Shown here in pieces: positions 42,854-51,925 of a DNA stretch of 52,215 nt (its first letter is position 1; the number at the start of each line of letters is the position of its first letter). Source of the DNA: Elusimicrobium minutum. Its GTDB lineage: Bacteria > Elusimicrobiota > Elusimicrobia > Elusimicrobiales > UBA9959. Under the pieces are notes generated by a model. That model did no database searches. It saw only the letters and a list, made by a program, of their open reading frames with translations, and was not told where the DNA came from. A program made the position numbers and the translations under genes. The DNA is taken from the NCBI GenBank assembly GCA_020723765.1, contig DYIF01000008.1, positions 1 through 52,215 on the forward strand, read 5' to 3'.

Positions 42854-44158
42854 TTACTTAATCATAGCCCCGGCGCCGGCTCCGCCGACAAGCCCTAAAA
42901 GATTTGCTATGTCTTTATCTTCAAATAATACTCTTGTGGATATGTTAAGCCTTTTCACTTCTAAAACGTCGGTTATTTTTATGGTGCCGCTTAAATTTTT
43001 ATTGGCTTGATATGTTAAGCCGAAATCGTATCTTGCGTCGTTAAATCTTCTCCCTTTAATTCTTCTGTTTCTTGAAAATTCGTTGGCTTCGGCGTTTAAC
43101 GAAAACTTACCTAAAAATTCGTCGTTATAAAAAGGCGTGTATCTTAGTCCGAATCCCCCGGAGCTTCTTATCGCTCCTATATAGAATTCCCATACCGGGT
43201 AAGTCCAGCCGATATACGCGTCTATTCTATTTGGAAGTTCGTAGGAAGTGCCTCTCGGTTTGTTTTTTATGTTCAAAACATTGGAGGCGCCGGCGTAATA
43301 GTATTTATTGTCGTTTACGTTTATTCTCAATCCAACATCGTTATACGACTCCTTGGCGTTGGGTTCATATTTGAAATCCCATTTCCAGTATGTTTTTATC
43401 TTTGAAGTTTTGCCTACGAAATCTTTCAAAGATTTTGTGGCGTCTTTTATGTTGGATATGGATTCTTTAACGTCGTCTTTAGTTTTATTGTCGGTCAAAA
43501 GCGTTCCTATGGTTCCTTCGCCTTTCTCGATTTTTGACACTATTGAATCCAATTTCGCGGTTAGTTCTTTTACGTTTGTCATCGTATCGTCCAATTTGGA
43601 AGATATGCTATCCACTTTGGGCGAGTTTGAAGATATTATCTCATTTAAATTCGCGGTTATCTCTCTTAAATTTCTTACGGTATCGTTTATGTTTCTGGCA
43701 AACTCTCCGTTTGAAGACAAATCTTTTAAAAGTTTATTTACGTTTTCCGCCACGTCCGTTATCATCTCTTCAAGCGGTTTTCTGGTTACGGCGTAAACCG
43801 ATTCCCCGGGTTTGATTACCCCGGAAGAAGGATTTCCCTGTTCTATCTGGATGAACTTGGAGCCTATTATGCTTGTGGAACCTATGTAGAATTTGGAGTT
43901 TTTATAAATCTTAACGCTTTCTTTTATCAATACCTCGGCTATTACCTTGGAATCCGTAATCCATATATCCTTTATTTTGCCGACCTCCACCCCGTTTAGC
44001 TTAACGTTCGATTTGTTGGCAAGTCCGCCGACATCGTCGAATACGACTCTTATGGGGTATCTTTTTTCAAACGAAAAATCTCCAAGCATAAAAAGCGAAA
44101 ACCCCAGTATTATAATCCCCGCAAGAACGAAGAATCCCACCTTTAACTCGTTTTTCAT
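42854..44158 (-). CDS. mlaD: MlaD-family (MCE domain) lipid transport protein
   Basis: The 434-residue protein has an N-terminal membrane helix (LKVGFFVLAGIIILGFSLFML) and an MCE domain (YPIRVVFDDVGGLANKSNVKLNGVEVGKI, then GSTSIIGSKFIQIEQG). A long coiled helical region (about 130-250) follows, then a C-terminal beta-rich region resembling an outer-membrane barrel. It is longer than proteobacterial MlaD (about 180 residues), like the extended types in other diderms. TAAAAT 7 nt before the ATG with no Shine-Dalgarno sequence suggests a leaderless start. Confidence 0.9.
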   Translation of the reverse strand: MKNELKVGFFVLAGIIILGFSLFMLGDFSFEKRYPIRVVFDDVGGLANKSNVKLNGVEVGKIKDIWITDSKVIAEVLIKESVKIYKNSKFYIGSTSIIGSKFIQIEQGNPSSGVIKPGESVYAVTRKPLEEMITDVAENVNKLLKDLSSNGEFARNINDTVRNLREITANLNEIISSNSPKVDSISSKLDDTMTNVKELTAKLDSIVSKIEKGEGTIGTLLTDNKTKDDVKESISNIKDATKSLKDFVGKTSKIKTYWKWDFKYEPNAKESYNDVGLRINVNDNKYYYAGASNVLNIKNKPRGTSYELPNRIDAYIGWTYPVWEFYIGAIRSSGGFGLRYTPFYNDEFLGKFSLNAEANEFSRNRRIKGRRFNDARYDFGLTYQANKNLSGTIKITDVLEVKRLNISTRVLFEDKDIANLLGLVGGAGAGAMIK

Positions 44159-44182
44159 AATAAATATTTTACCATTTAAAAA

Positions 44183-44923
44183 TCATTTTGATTCTATGAA
44201 AGACGTTTCTATAAAATCTTTTACTTCTTTAATCGAGCTTTCCTTTATCTTTTCCGGAGTATTTACTTCTATGAATTTCCCGTTAAAAAGCATTCCGATT
44301 CTTGTGGATATCGTTAAAGCCAATTTGACGTCGTGAGTTACGACTATAGAGGTTATTTTTAATTTTTCGGCCATTTCTTTTATGAGGTTTATTATTATGT
44401 CCGAGCTTATCGGATCAAGGCCGGTTGTGGGTTCGTCGTAAAGTATGTATTTCGGGTTATGAGCTATGGCTCTTGCAAGCGCTACTCTTTTTTTCATTCC
44501 GCCGGATAATTCGTTTATTTTTTTATATTCTATGTTTTCAAGGCCCACAAGTTTTAATTTGTCTTTGGCTATCCGGATATATTTTTCTTTAGGTATGTCC
44601 GTTAAATATTTCAATCCGAAGGTTACGTTTTCCCAGACGTTTAACGAATCGAATAACGCTCCTTCCTGGAAAAGATAACCGAAGTTTTTTCTTACGTTTT
44701 GTATCTCAAACTCCGATTTCGCTTTTAGTATGTCCTTTCCGTCTACTATTATGCTTCCGGACTCCGGCTCTATCAGCCTTATGACCGATTTTATAAAAGT
44801 GGATTTTCCCGTGCCCGAAGGCCCCATTATAGTAAATATTTCTCCGTTTTCAATATCGACCGATATGTCGTTTAGAACCTTTTTCGAGTCGTATATCTTT
44901 GTTAAGTTTTTAACTTCTATCAT
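44183..44923 (-). CDS. mlaF: ABC transporter ATPase of the Mla lipid system
   Basis: The 246-residue ATPase has MGPSGTGKSTFIKS (Walker A), a Q-loop FGYLFQEGALFD, the signature LSGGMKKRVALARAIAHNPKYILYDEPTTGLDP with Walker B, and a switch His in VVTHDVK. The start is ATG 44923, which shares one base with the mlaE stop (TAATG). A longer in-frame reading from 45064 would overlap mlaE and is rejected. Confidence 0.94.
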   Translation of the reverse strand: MIEVKNLTKIYDSKKVLNDISVDIENGEIFTIMGPSGTGKSTFIKSVIRLIEPESGSIIVDGKDILKAKSEFEIQNVRKNFGYLFQEGALFDSLNVWENVTFGLKYLTDIPKEKYIRIAKDKLKLVGLENIEYKKINELSGGMKKRVALARAIAHNPKYILYDEPTTGLDPISSDIIINLIKEMAEKLKITSIVVTHDVKLALTISTRIGMLFNGKFIEVNTPEKIKESSIKEVKDFIETSFIESK

Positions 44924-45708
44924 TATGTTATACCTATTAAGACCAAAAACGAACTTACAAAATAATCTATAGCGAGTATCAAAATCATCGATAAAACCAC
45001 CGAGTTTGTAGTCGCCCTTCCTACCCCTTCCGCCCCGCCCTCGGTATAAAGCCCTTTGTAGCATGAAACCGTAGCTATTGTAAAAGCGAAGAAAAATGTT
45101 TTAATAAAACCGTGCATAAAATTTTTAACTTCCATAAACTGAAGTATATCGTCGAAATAAACCGAGGAAGGAATTGAAAGCTTTATTGAGCTTACCAAAA
45201 AACCGCCGAATATTCCGACTATGTTAGCAAAAACCGTCAATATCGGCAGGGCTATTATAAAAGCGAAATACCTCGGTATTAAAAGGTATGTGGAAGGGTT
45301 TGTTCCCAAAGTATATAAAGCGTCTATCTGTTCGGTTACGGCCATTGTTCCTATCTCCGCGGTTACGCTGGACCCCGCCCTTCCCGAAACTACTATTGCG
45401 GTTAATACGGGAGCCAGCTCTTTAACCAGCGAAAATCCCACCACAGTCCCTACATAAAGCGGTTCGTTGAAAAGATTTTTGGAAGTATAACCGCTTTGAA
45501 GCGCAAGGACCATACCGGTAAATAAACTCGTAAGCGTGGTGACTCCCAACGAATCTACGCCTATCCTTACCGTTTGTTTAAATATCTCGTTTTTTTCAAG
45601 TTTGGAATGAAAAAGCCAGAATAAAACGTTTTTAACCATGAAAAAGGTTCGGCCTAAATGCAGGGCTATTTTAATGGATATTTCTCCCAATCTGGATATC
45701 GGATTCAT
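44923..45708 (-). CDS. mlaE: MlaE-family ABC permease
   Basis: The 261-residue permease has several membrane helices and the family motif REL(A/G)PVLTAIVVSGRAGSSVTAEIGTMAVTEQIDAL. It works with MlaF and MlaD in phospholipid movement between membranes. It overlaps alr by 4 nt and mlaF by 1 nt. mlaA, mlaB and mlaC are not in the window. Confidence 0.95.
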   Translation of the reverse strand: MNPISRLGEISIKIALHLGRTFFMVKNVLFWLFHSKLEKNEIFKQTVRIGVDSLGVTTLTSLFTGMVLALQSGYTSKNLFNEPLYVGTVVGFSLVKELAPVLTAIVVSGRAGSSVTAEIGTMAVTEQIDALYTLGTNPSTYLLIPRYFAFIIALPILTVFANIVGIFGGFLVSSIKLSIPSSVYFDDILQFMEVKNFMHGFIKTFFFAFTIATVSCYKGLYTEGGAEGVGRATTNSVVLSMILILAIDYFVSSFLVLIGIT

Positions 45709-46808
45709 TTGTTTTTACCTTTATATAAATAAACTCTCGGGACCCTTTGAGTTATCAAAGTGGTAATTTCATACGCAATGGTTTCTGCTTTATTCGCAAG
45801 GTCTAAAGCCGATATTCTTTCATTTTCGCTTTTACCCAACACGGTTACCTCGTCTCCGACTTTGGAGTTTATATCTGTGACATCTACCATACACATATCC
45901 ATGGTAACATTACCTATAATTTTAGCTTTTTTACCGTTTATTATAACATCGGCTTTATTCGACAAAGCCCTTAAATAACCGTCTCCATAGCCCAAAGGTA
46001 TCGTCGCAACCTTCGTTTTTCTGTTTGTTTTAAAAGTTTTGGAATAACTTATATAACTTCCCTTTTTCAAATATTTTATAAAAACTATTCTGGTTTTCCA
46101 GCTCAATACCTCCTCAAACCCCGGCATACCGCCGTAAGCGGATAGCCCGCATCTTACCATATCCATATGAGAGGAGGGGAAATTGACCGTCGCAAACGAG
46201 TTTGCTATATGTCTTATAAAATTTATCCCTTTTATTTTGGATACAGCTTCGTTGTAAAGCTTTATCTGATTTAAAGTGTAATCCTTATCCGTGTCTGCGG
46301 ATGAAAGATGAGAATAAATTCCTTCGAGTTTTACAAGCTTGTTATTTTGAATTCTATCTACCATTTTTAGCATTGAATTTTCCCCGGCGCCTATCCTGTT
46401 CATTCCGGTTTCCAGTTTCAAATGGACGTTTATAGGAAGATTTATTTTTTTCGAGTATTTTATAAGCTCGTCCATTGCGACAAGGCTTGATATCGTCGGA
46501 GTAAGATTGTAATGATAAAGATATTTAAAATTGGAAAAAGGATAAATCCCGCCTAAAACGAGTATCGGAATTTTTATTCCGTTTTCTCTTAAAATTATCC
46601 CTTCTTCTATTGAGGATACCCCGAGATAATCGCAAAGCTTTTTCTTTTGAGCGAATTTTGAAACTTCTATTATTCCGTGGCCGTAAGCGTTTGCTTTTAC
46701 GACGAATGTTATTTTTTTGTTTTTGATTATTTTTCTTATTTTTATCAGATTTTTTTCAAGCGAATTTAAATTTATCTCAACCCAGTTGGGCCTCAATATT
46801 TTATCCAT
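45705..46808 (-). CDS. alr: Alanine racemase
   Basis: The 367-residue PLP enzyme interconverts L- and D-alanine for peptidoglycan. The PLP lysine is K38 in VVKANAYGHG; HLKLETGMNRIG and MVRCGLSAYGG are present, and a Tyr in GSYISYSKTF is the probable second catalytic base. A TAAAAT 6 nt upstream of the ATG with no Shine-Dalgarno sequence suggests a leaderless message. Confidence 0.95.
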   Translation of the reverse strand: MDKILRPNWVEINLNSLEKNLIKIRKIIKNKKITFVVKANAYGHGIIEVSKFAQKKKLCDYLGVSSIEEGIILRENGIKIPILVLGGIYPFSNFKYLYHYNLTPTISSLVAMDELIKYSKKINLPINVHLKLETGMNRIGAGENSMLKMVDRIQNNKLVKLEGIYSHLSSADTDKDYTLNQIKLYNEAVSKIKGINFIRHIANSFATVNFPSSHMDMVRCGLSAYGGMPGFEEVLSWKTRIVFIKYLKKGSYISYSKTFKTNRKTKVATIPLGYGDGYLRALSNKADVIINGKKAKIIGNVTMDMCMVDVTDINSKVGDEVTVLGKSENERISALDLANKAETIAYEITTLITQRVPRVYLYKGKNK

Positions 46809-46902
46809 AAAATAATTTTACCAAATAAAGGTAAGAGTTATTAACCGAACGATTTTTTTGATTTGTCGTTTAATTTTAAAAAATATTTTAATCGTCTTTT
46901 TT

Positions 46903-46934
46903 CGACAATTTTAGCCGATCGTCGTTTTTTGTCG
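46903..46934. repeat. 32-nt palindromic repeat element, copy 3
   Basis: CGACAA at the left, TTGTCG at the right, with GCCGATCG near the centre. It pairs with copy 4 across a 48-nt spacer. The 279-nt gap 46809-47087 also holds a probable fragment (TTGTCG at 46863-46868). Confidence 0.7.
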
Positions 46935-46982
46935 CAATTTAATTTCGTAAATGAAAAACATTAAAAACCCTACTAGTTAATA

Positions 46983-47014
46983 CGACAATTTTGACCGATC
47001 GGCTCATTTTGTCG
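46983..47014. repeat. 32-nt palindromic repeat element, copy 4
   Basis: CGACAA and TTGTCG ends with the palindromic core CCGATCGG; ends 73 nt before the cas9 start codon. It has the same length and spacing as the pair at 29493-29603. Confidence 0.7.
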
Positions 47015-47087
47015 AATAGAAGGATGAAGGTGGGTTTGTTGGACAAATTATTTTATACAATATTATTTGAGATTTAAGGAGGAAGAT

Positions 47088-50000
47088 ATGGGGAGCGAAA
47101 CCGAGAAATTTTATAATAATATAAAGGAGAAAATAGGAAGTAAAGATTATAGATTGGGGCTTGATTTGGGAGTAGGTTCGATAGGTTTTTGTATCCTATC
47201 TTTAAAAAATGATGAAACTCCGGATGAAATCGTTTTGGCCGGTTCGAGGATTTTTAAACCTTCGGAAGGTGGAGAGGAAAGACGACTTAAGAGATTACAG
47301 AGAAATTCTCATAGACATAAAAGAGAGAGATTGTTTAAACTATGGAAGTTACTTTCCGAAAAGGGACTTTCTTTAAAAGCTCCGGATAAATTGGAAAAAG
47401 AAGACCCGCTTAACGGAGATACTTCGCAAAAAAGGTTCCCCAAAGAGGTTTTGTTTCAAAACGTTTATATTTTAAGGTATAAAGCGTTAAACGAGAAACT
47501 GAGTTTAATGGAGTTAGGTTATGTAATTTATCACCTGGCAAATCATAGGGGAACCGCTTCTCTCAGGACATTTGAGGATTTCGACGAAAACAAGAAAAAA
47601 GAAAATAAAGAGATGCAGGCTAAAGCGGATAATTCTTTTAAAATAATAAAAGATAAAAAATACAGAACTTACGGAGAGTTGATATACAAAGAAAAAATAG
47701 AAGGCAAAAAATTAGGCAATTTGGGGAAAATAAGAAACAGGTCTAACGCGGTAGAGTTTATACCGACAAGAGATTTGATTTTAACCGAGCTGGATGAAAT
47801 TTTAAAAAAACAAAAAAGTTTTTATCCTCAAATATTAACCGACGATTATATTGAAAAAATAAAAGAAATATTAAATTTTGAATACGACAAAATTATCCCT
47901 GAGCCTGGGCATTGCCCATATTTCCCTAACGAAAAAAAGCTTCCAAAAGCCCATCCTTTGTCCGAGGAAAGAAGATTATGGGAAGCCATAAATAACTCGA
48001 GAGTTTTCGAGCCGGTTATAGAAATAGACGAGATAAAAAGTTACAAAGAAAGAGAATTTAACAAAGAAGAAAAAGAAAAAATATTTAACGAACTTAAAAA
48101 AGAAAAAAGCATAACTCCCAATAAAATAATCAAATTGCTTAAACTTCCCCAAAAAACCGAGATTATATTGCAGGGAAGAGATAAAAAGAATCAAGAGATA
48201 AAAGGATATAAAAATATAACCTTGGAAAATACGGATTTCTGGAAGAGATTTAACGAGGAACAAAAAGATTCTTTTTTTTACGACTGGATATCCGCTCCGG
48301 ACGACCATTCTTTAAAAAAAATATTAAAAGAAAAGTATGAAATGAGCGAAGAAGAAATTTCAAAATCGGTGAGAGAAATAGAAATGCCTTCGGGCTATTC
48401 TCCTATAGGCAAAACGGCCACCAAAGTACTGACGGAATACATAAAACAGGGGTTGTCTTTTACCGAAGCGATAGATAAAGCCGTAGAGGACGGCAAAATT
48501 AAAATTAAAGATGCCAAAACATACGAAAAACTTCCTTATTACGGGGAAGTTTTGGACGATTTAACTCAGCCGGTAATATGTAAAGCTTTGCATGAAAAGT
48601 TTAAAGATAAAAATTATAAGAAACCGAATATAGCGAAAGACGAAGAAAAATTTGGAAGAATAGCAAATCCGGTCGTTCATCAAACCTTGAATGAATTGAG
48701 AAAGCTTGTTAACGAAATAATAGAGGCGACGGGGAAGAAACCTAAAGAAATAAGTTTGGAAGTGGCGAGGGAGCTTAAAAAAAGCGCGGAGGAGAGAGAT
48801 AAAATATCGAGAGAACAAAACAACAACGAGAAAACGAGAAAAGACATATATGAAAAGTATCTAAAGGGACACGAACAGATAAATAACGGTTTTTTAAAAT
48901 TTCAGTTATTTGAAGAACAAGAAAAAAAATGTCCTTACTGCGGACAAATTATTACCGCGGACGATATATATAATTCGAGAGTGGATATAGACCATATATT
49001 CCCCATATCCCAAAGTCTGGATAATTCCAGAAATAATCTGGTTCTTTCTCATAATGCCTGCAATGAGACAAAGGGTCAAAATCCGCCTTACAACATATTC
49101 TCAAAAGATAGCGAAAGGTGGAGCAATATACTGGGTTATCTGGATATCACAAAAGGAATGAAAGCCAAAAAATGGAGATTTATGGAAGGAACTTTTGAGG
49201 AGTTTATAAAAAACATACCAATTAAAAAAAGGTTTGAAACCGATACGAGTTACATATCCAAATCCGCTCAGAGATATCTATCCTGTCTTTTTGATAAAAA
49301 GACAAGCGTTATCCCGTACAAGGGCGGTTTAACGGCTCAGCTTCGTTTGGCGTGGGATTTGAATCGGGTTTTAATTCCCTACATAAAAGAAGGCCTTTAT
49401 GAAGAGGAAAAAGAAGAATTTGAAAAAATATCTTCTTTAAATATGAAATTTAGAATGGACCAAAGGCATCACGCGGTGGATGCCGTGGCTTTGGCTTACG
49501 CGACAAGAGGATACTCCAATCTTTTAAATAAATTATCGGCAAAGGGATACGATATAGATTTCAACGCGAAAAACTGGCTTTCAAAAATTTTAAAGCCGCC
49601 TCATAATATGACGGCCGAGGGTTTTTCTAAGATGGTTAAAGAAGAAGCGAGGAATTTTGTGGTTTCAATTAAACACGACCACGATAAAAATGGCCGGCTT
49701 ATAAAAGACACTTTTTACAAAATATATCTTGTAAACGACAAGTATTTTTTGGTTTCCAAGAAAAAAGTTTCAAGCATTAACGAAGATAGCATAGATAAAA
49801 TAGAAAAAAAGCTAATGAGGGGCAAAAAAGAAATAGAAAATTCCATAAATATTGAGTTAAAAAAGATGCTTGAAAGTAATGTTTCGGTATTTAAAAGAAT
49901 TAAATCTAATATCGATAAAGCCGAAAAAATATTAAAAGAAGAAGATGAAAAGGCAAAACAAGAAGGCAAGAAAACATATGATATTACAAATAAAAGAATA

Positions 50001-50597
50001 ATGATTAAAGCTCTTGAAATTACGGGCGGAATATATTACGATTTCTCGCCTAATAAAGAAAAAGACAAATTCTATATCATAAAAGAGCCGACAAAAGAAA
50101 AATCCGGATGCGGTTACGATACGGGAGATAATTTGTGTATAGATTTATACCACGACGAAAAAGGAAAACTATGCGGAGAGATAATAAGAAAAATAAACGC
50201 TATGAACCCGAATTATAAGCCGGAGTATGCGAGAAAAGGTTTTAAATTGTTTGAAAGAATATATAGAGGTGATGTGTTGGAATTGGATGTATCGGAGGAT
50301 AAAACCGCTTTAAAAAATAAAACCTCAAACGCCGTAGGTAACAGAGTTTTTGTAAAGATTACAACTTTCACGGAAACTTCAAATTATTATAAAGGGAAAT
50401 ATAATCAGATAAGAATATGGTTTATAAATATAAATAGGGGCGAAACACAACCAGATGATGATTTCTTTGTTTCTAATATGGAATATTATAAACCTAGAAA
50501 AATAATATTAACCTCGTTGGGAGCAATAAGATACAGGTCTAAAATATTGGGGGATATAAATGTGGAGAATAATAGATATATCGGGAGAGGATTATAA
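47088..50597 (+). CDS. cas9: CRISPR-associated endonuclease Cas9 (type II-C)
   Basis: Cas9 cuts DNA matched by the crRNA:tracrRNA guide. The protein is 1169 residues from ATG 47088, which follows AAGGAGG; an in-frame TTG at 47067 precedes that ribosome-binding site and is rejected. RuvC-I is YRLGLDLGVGSIGF (D26), the Arg-rich bridge helix is at about 63-85, RuvC-II is ISLEVARELKKS (E558), and the HNH domain has CPYC at 615-618 and DIDHIFP (H636). RuvC-III is QRHHAVDAVALAYA (H795, D798). All catalytic residues are present. The extra CPYC suggests a zinc-bound HNH. The size and gene order (cas9-cas1-cas2, no csn2 or cas4) give type II-C. The C-terminal YDTGDNLCIDLYHDEKGKL resembles, from memory, Elusimicrobium minutum Cas9. 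Confidence 0.97.
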   Translation: MGSETEKFYNNIKEKIGSKDYRLGLDLGVGSIGFCILSLKNDETPDEIVLAGSRIFKPSEGGEERRLKRLQRNSHRHKRERLFKLWKLLSEKGLSLKAPDKLEKEDPLNGDTSQKRFPKEVLFQNVYILRYKALNEKLSLMELGYVIYHLANHRGTASLRTFEDFDENKKKENKEMQAKADNSFKIIKDKKYRTYGELIYKEKIEGKKLGNLGKIRNRSNAVEFIPTRDLILTELDEILKKQKSFYPQILTDDYIEKIKEILNFEYDKIIPEPGHCPYFPNEKKLPKAHPLSEERRLWEAINNSRVFEPVIEIDEIKSYKEREFNKEEKEKIFNELKKEKSITPNKIIKLLKLPQKTEIILQGRDKKNQEIKGYKNITLENTDFWKRFNEEQKDSFFYDWISAPDDHSLKKILKEKYEMSEEEISKSVREIEMPSGYSPIGKTATKVLTEYIKQGLSFTEAIDKAVEDGKIKIKDAKTYEKLPYYGEVLDDLTQPVICKALHEKFKDKNYKKPNIAKDEEKFGRIANPVVHQTLNELRKLVNEIIEATGKKPKEISLEVARELKKSAEERDKISREQNNNEKTRKDIYEKYLKGHEQINNGFLKFQLFEEQEKKCPYCGQIITADDIYNSRVDIDHIFPISQSLDNSRNNLVLSHNACNETKGQNPPYNIFSKDSERWSNILGYLDITKGMKAKKWRFMEGTFEEFIKNIPIKKRFETDTSYISKSAQRYLSCLFDKKTSVIPYKGGLTAQLRLAWDLNRVLIPYIKEGLYEEEKEEFEKISSLNMKFRMDQRHHAVDAVALAYATRGYSNLLNKLSAKGYDIDFNAKNWLSKILKPPHNMTAEGFSKMVKEEARNFVVSIKHDHDKNGRLIKDTFYKIYLVNDKYFLVSKKKVSSINEDSIDKIEKKLMRGKKEIENSINIELKKMLESNVSVFKRIKSNIDKAEKILKEEDEKAKQEGKKTYDITNKRIMIKALEITGGIYYDFSPNKEKDKFYIIKEPTKEKSGCGYDTGDNLCIDLYHDEKGKLCGEIIRKINAMNPNYKPEYARKGFKLFERIYRGDVLELDVSEDKTALKNKTSNAVGNRVFVKITTFTETSNYYKGKYNQIRIWFININRGETQPDDDFFVSNMEYYKPRKIILTSLGAIRYRSKILGDINVENNRYIGRGL

Positions 50598-51450
50598 GAT
50601 AATATGTAGCCAGGAAAACTTCGTAGCTTTAAAAGATAGCGAAGAAAAACTGAGAGTTCATTTTTCGGACATAAACTCGATAATAATACACTCTTATTCT
50701 ATTAACATAAGCGGGGTTTTGGTCCAAAAGCTTATAGAATATAACATACCGCTTATAATATGCGATAGAGCCCATAACCCTTGCGGTATGTTAATTCAAT
50801 GTTTTAAACACACCGAATACGGCAACAGAATACAAATTCAAATAAACGTTTCAAAACCTATGTTGAAAAAAGCATGGAAACAGATAATAGAAGCCAAAAT
50901 AACAAACCAGTATAAGGTTCTTTTCAGTTTAAATAAAAAAAACGAGGCGGAGATATTAAAGAAATACTCTAACGAGGTCAAATCCGGGGATTCCACAAAC
51001 AGAGAGGCATCGGCATCGAGGGTTTATTTCCAAAGTTTATTCGATAATTTTAAAAGAGATAGCGAATCTAACGACATAATAAACTCTTCTCTTAACTACG
51101 CTTATGCGGTACTTAGAAGCAATGTGGCAAGAGCGGTAGTCGGCGCGGGGTTAAATCCCGCTTTGGGAATTTTTCATAGCCATAAACATAACTATTTTTG
51201 CCTTGTAGACGATTTAATGGAGCCGTTAAGGCCTTTTGTGGATTTTTATATAAAGGAAAACTACGATAAGATAAAAGAGCATAATAGTTTAAATTCCGAA
51301 ACGAAAAAAATACTGGTGGGCATAATAGATAAAGAATTCGATTATAACGGAGAGATGTTAAACATATTAAACATATCTCAAAGATATGTTATGAGTTATA
51401 TAAATTACTTAAATAAAAACATTAAAAAAATACTTATACCTTATTTATGA
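50560..51450 (+). CDS. cas1: CRISPR-associated integrase Cas1
   Basis: The 296-residue protein is the type II Cas1, which inserts new spacers with Cas2. Conserved parts are IDISGEDYKII, the NREASASRVYFQSLF segment with the catalytic Glu, and GIFHSHKHNYFCLVDDLMEPLRP with His and Asp metal ligands. It overlaps the end of cas9 by 38 nt and cas2 by 4 nt. Confidence 0.96.
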   Translation: MWRIIDISGEDYKIICSQENFVALKDSEEKLRVHFSDINSIIIHSYSINISGVLVQKLIEYNIPLIICDRAHNPCGMLIQCFKHTEYGNRIQIQINVSKPMLKKAWKQIIEAKITNQYKVLFSLNKKNEAEILKKYSNEVKSGDSTNREASASRVYFQSLFDNFKRDSESNDIINSSLNYAYAVLRSNVARAVVGAGLNPALGIFHSHKHNYFCLVDDLMEPLRPFVDFYIKENYDKIKEHNSLNSETKKILVGIIDKEFDYNGEMLNILNISQRYVMSYINYLNKNIKKILIPYL

Positions 51451-51773
51451 ATTCGCCTTATAAATCTATGTGGATAATGGTAGCTTTCGATCTTCCGACC
51501 CTAACAAAACAGCAGAGAAAAATAGCGAATAATTTTAGAAAAAATCTTATAAGTTCCGGTTTTACAAAACTACAGCTTTCAATTTACACATACTACTGCC
51601 AAAGCAAAGAAAAAGCGATATCGATATCCGAAAATTTAAAGTTTAAAGTCCCGGATAACGGACATATAACCATATTTTTTATAACCGACAAGCAGTTCGG
51701 TATGATAAAAAACTACTACGGCAAATCCAAAGTGGAGTTAGAACAACCGACTTTATTCGATTGCCTTGAATAA
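51447..51773 (+). CDS. cas2: CRISPR-associated protein Cas2
   Basis: The 108-residue protein has the ferredoxin-like fold start MWIMVAFDLPTLTKQQRK with the conserved Asp. It bridges two Cas1 dimers in spacer acquisition. A CCGG-AAAA-CCGG hairpin followed by CATTTT (51776-51794) is the probable terminator of the cas operon. Confidence 0.94.
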   Translation: MNSPYKSMWIMVAFDLPTLTKQQRKIANNFRKNLISSGFTKLQLSIYTYYCQSKEKAISISENLKFKVPDNGHITIFFITDKQFGMIKNYYGKSKVELEQPTLFDCLE

Positions 51774-51774
51774 G

Positions 51775-51919
51775 TACCGGAAAACCGGCATTTTGCGAAA
51801 TACTCTTATTAGAGTCGCCCTATAAATTTTTTTAAAAAATCACAATTTTAGATAGATTTTTTTGAAATCCGGCTTAATTTTTTTAAATTTTTTAATCCGA
51901 TTTCATAATGTATATTTTT
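51775..51919 (-). ncRNA. tracrRNA with split anti-repeat (minus strand)
   Basis: Read on the minus strand, 51826-51808 pairs without interruption with repeat bases 1-19 (crRNA sense), using four G-U wobbles. A second block, 51875-51863, pairs with repeat bases 16-28 with two wobbles. Differences from the repeat that still allow pairing are what a tracrRNA anti-repeat should show. The 3' tail continues AATAAGAGTATTTCGC, resembling the stem after the anti-repeat in Campylobacter tracrRNA, and ends near the CCGGTTTTCCGG hairpin. The 5' end is inferred from the promoter-like hexamers of the adjacent repeat (51926-51961). Ends are approximate. Confidence 0.72.
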
Positions 51920-51925
51920 TTATAT

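Noticed and set aside
44183-45064. Long form of the Mla ATPase with 47 extra N-terminal residues
   Set aside because: The extension lies wholly inside mlaE and is not ATPase-like; ATG 44923 overlaps the mlaE stop as TAATG and begins directly with the conserved ABC start.
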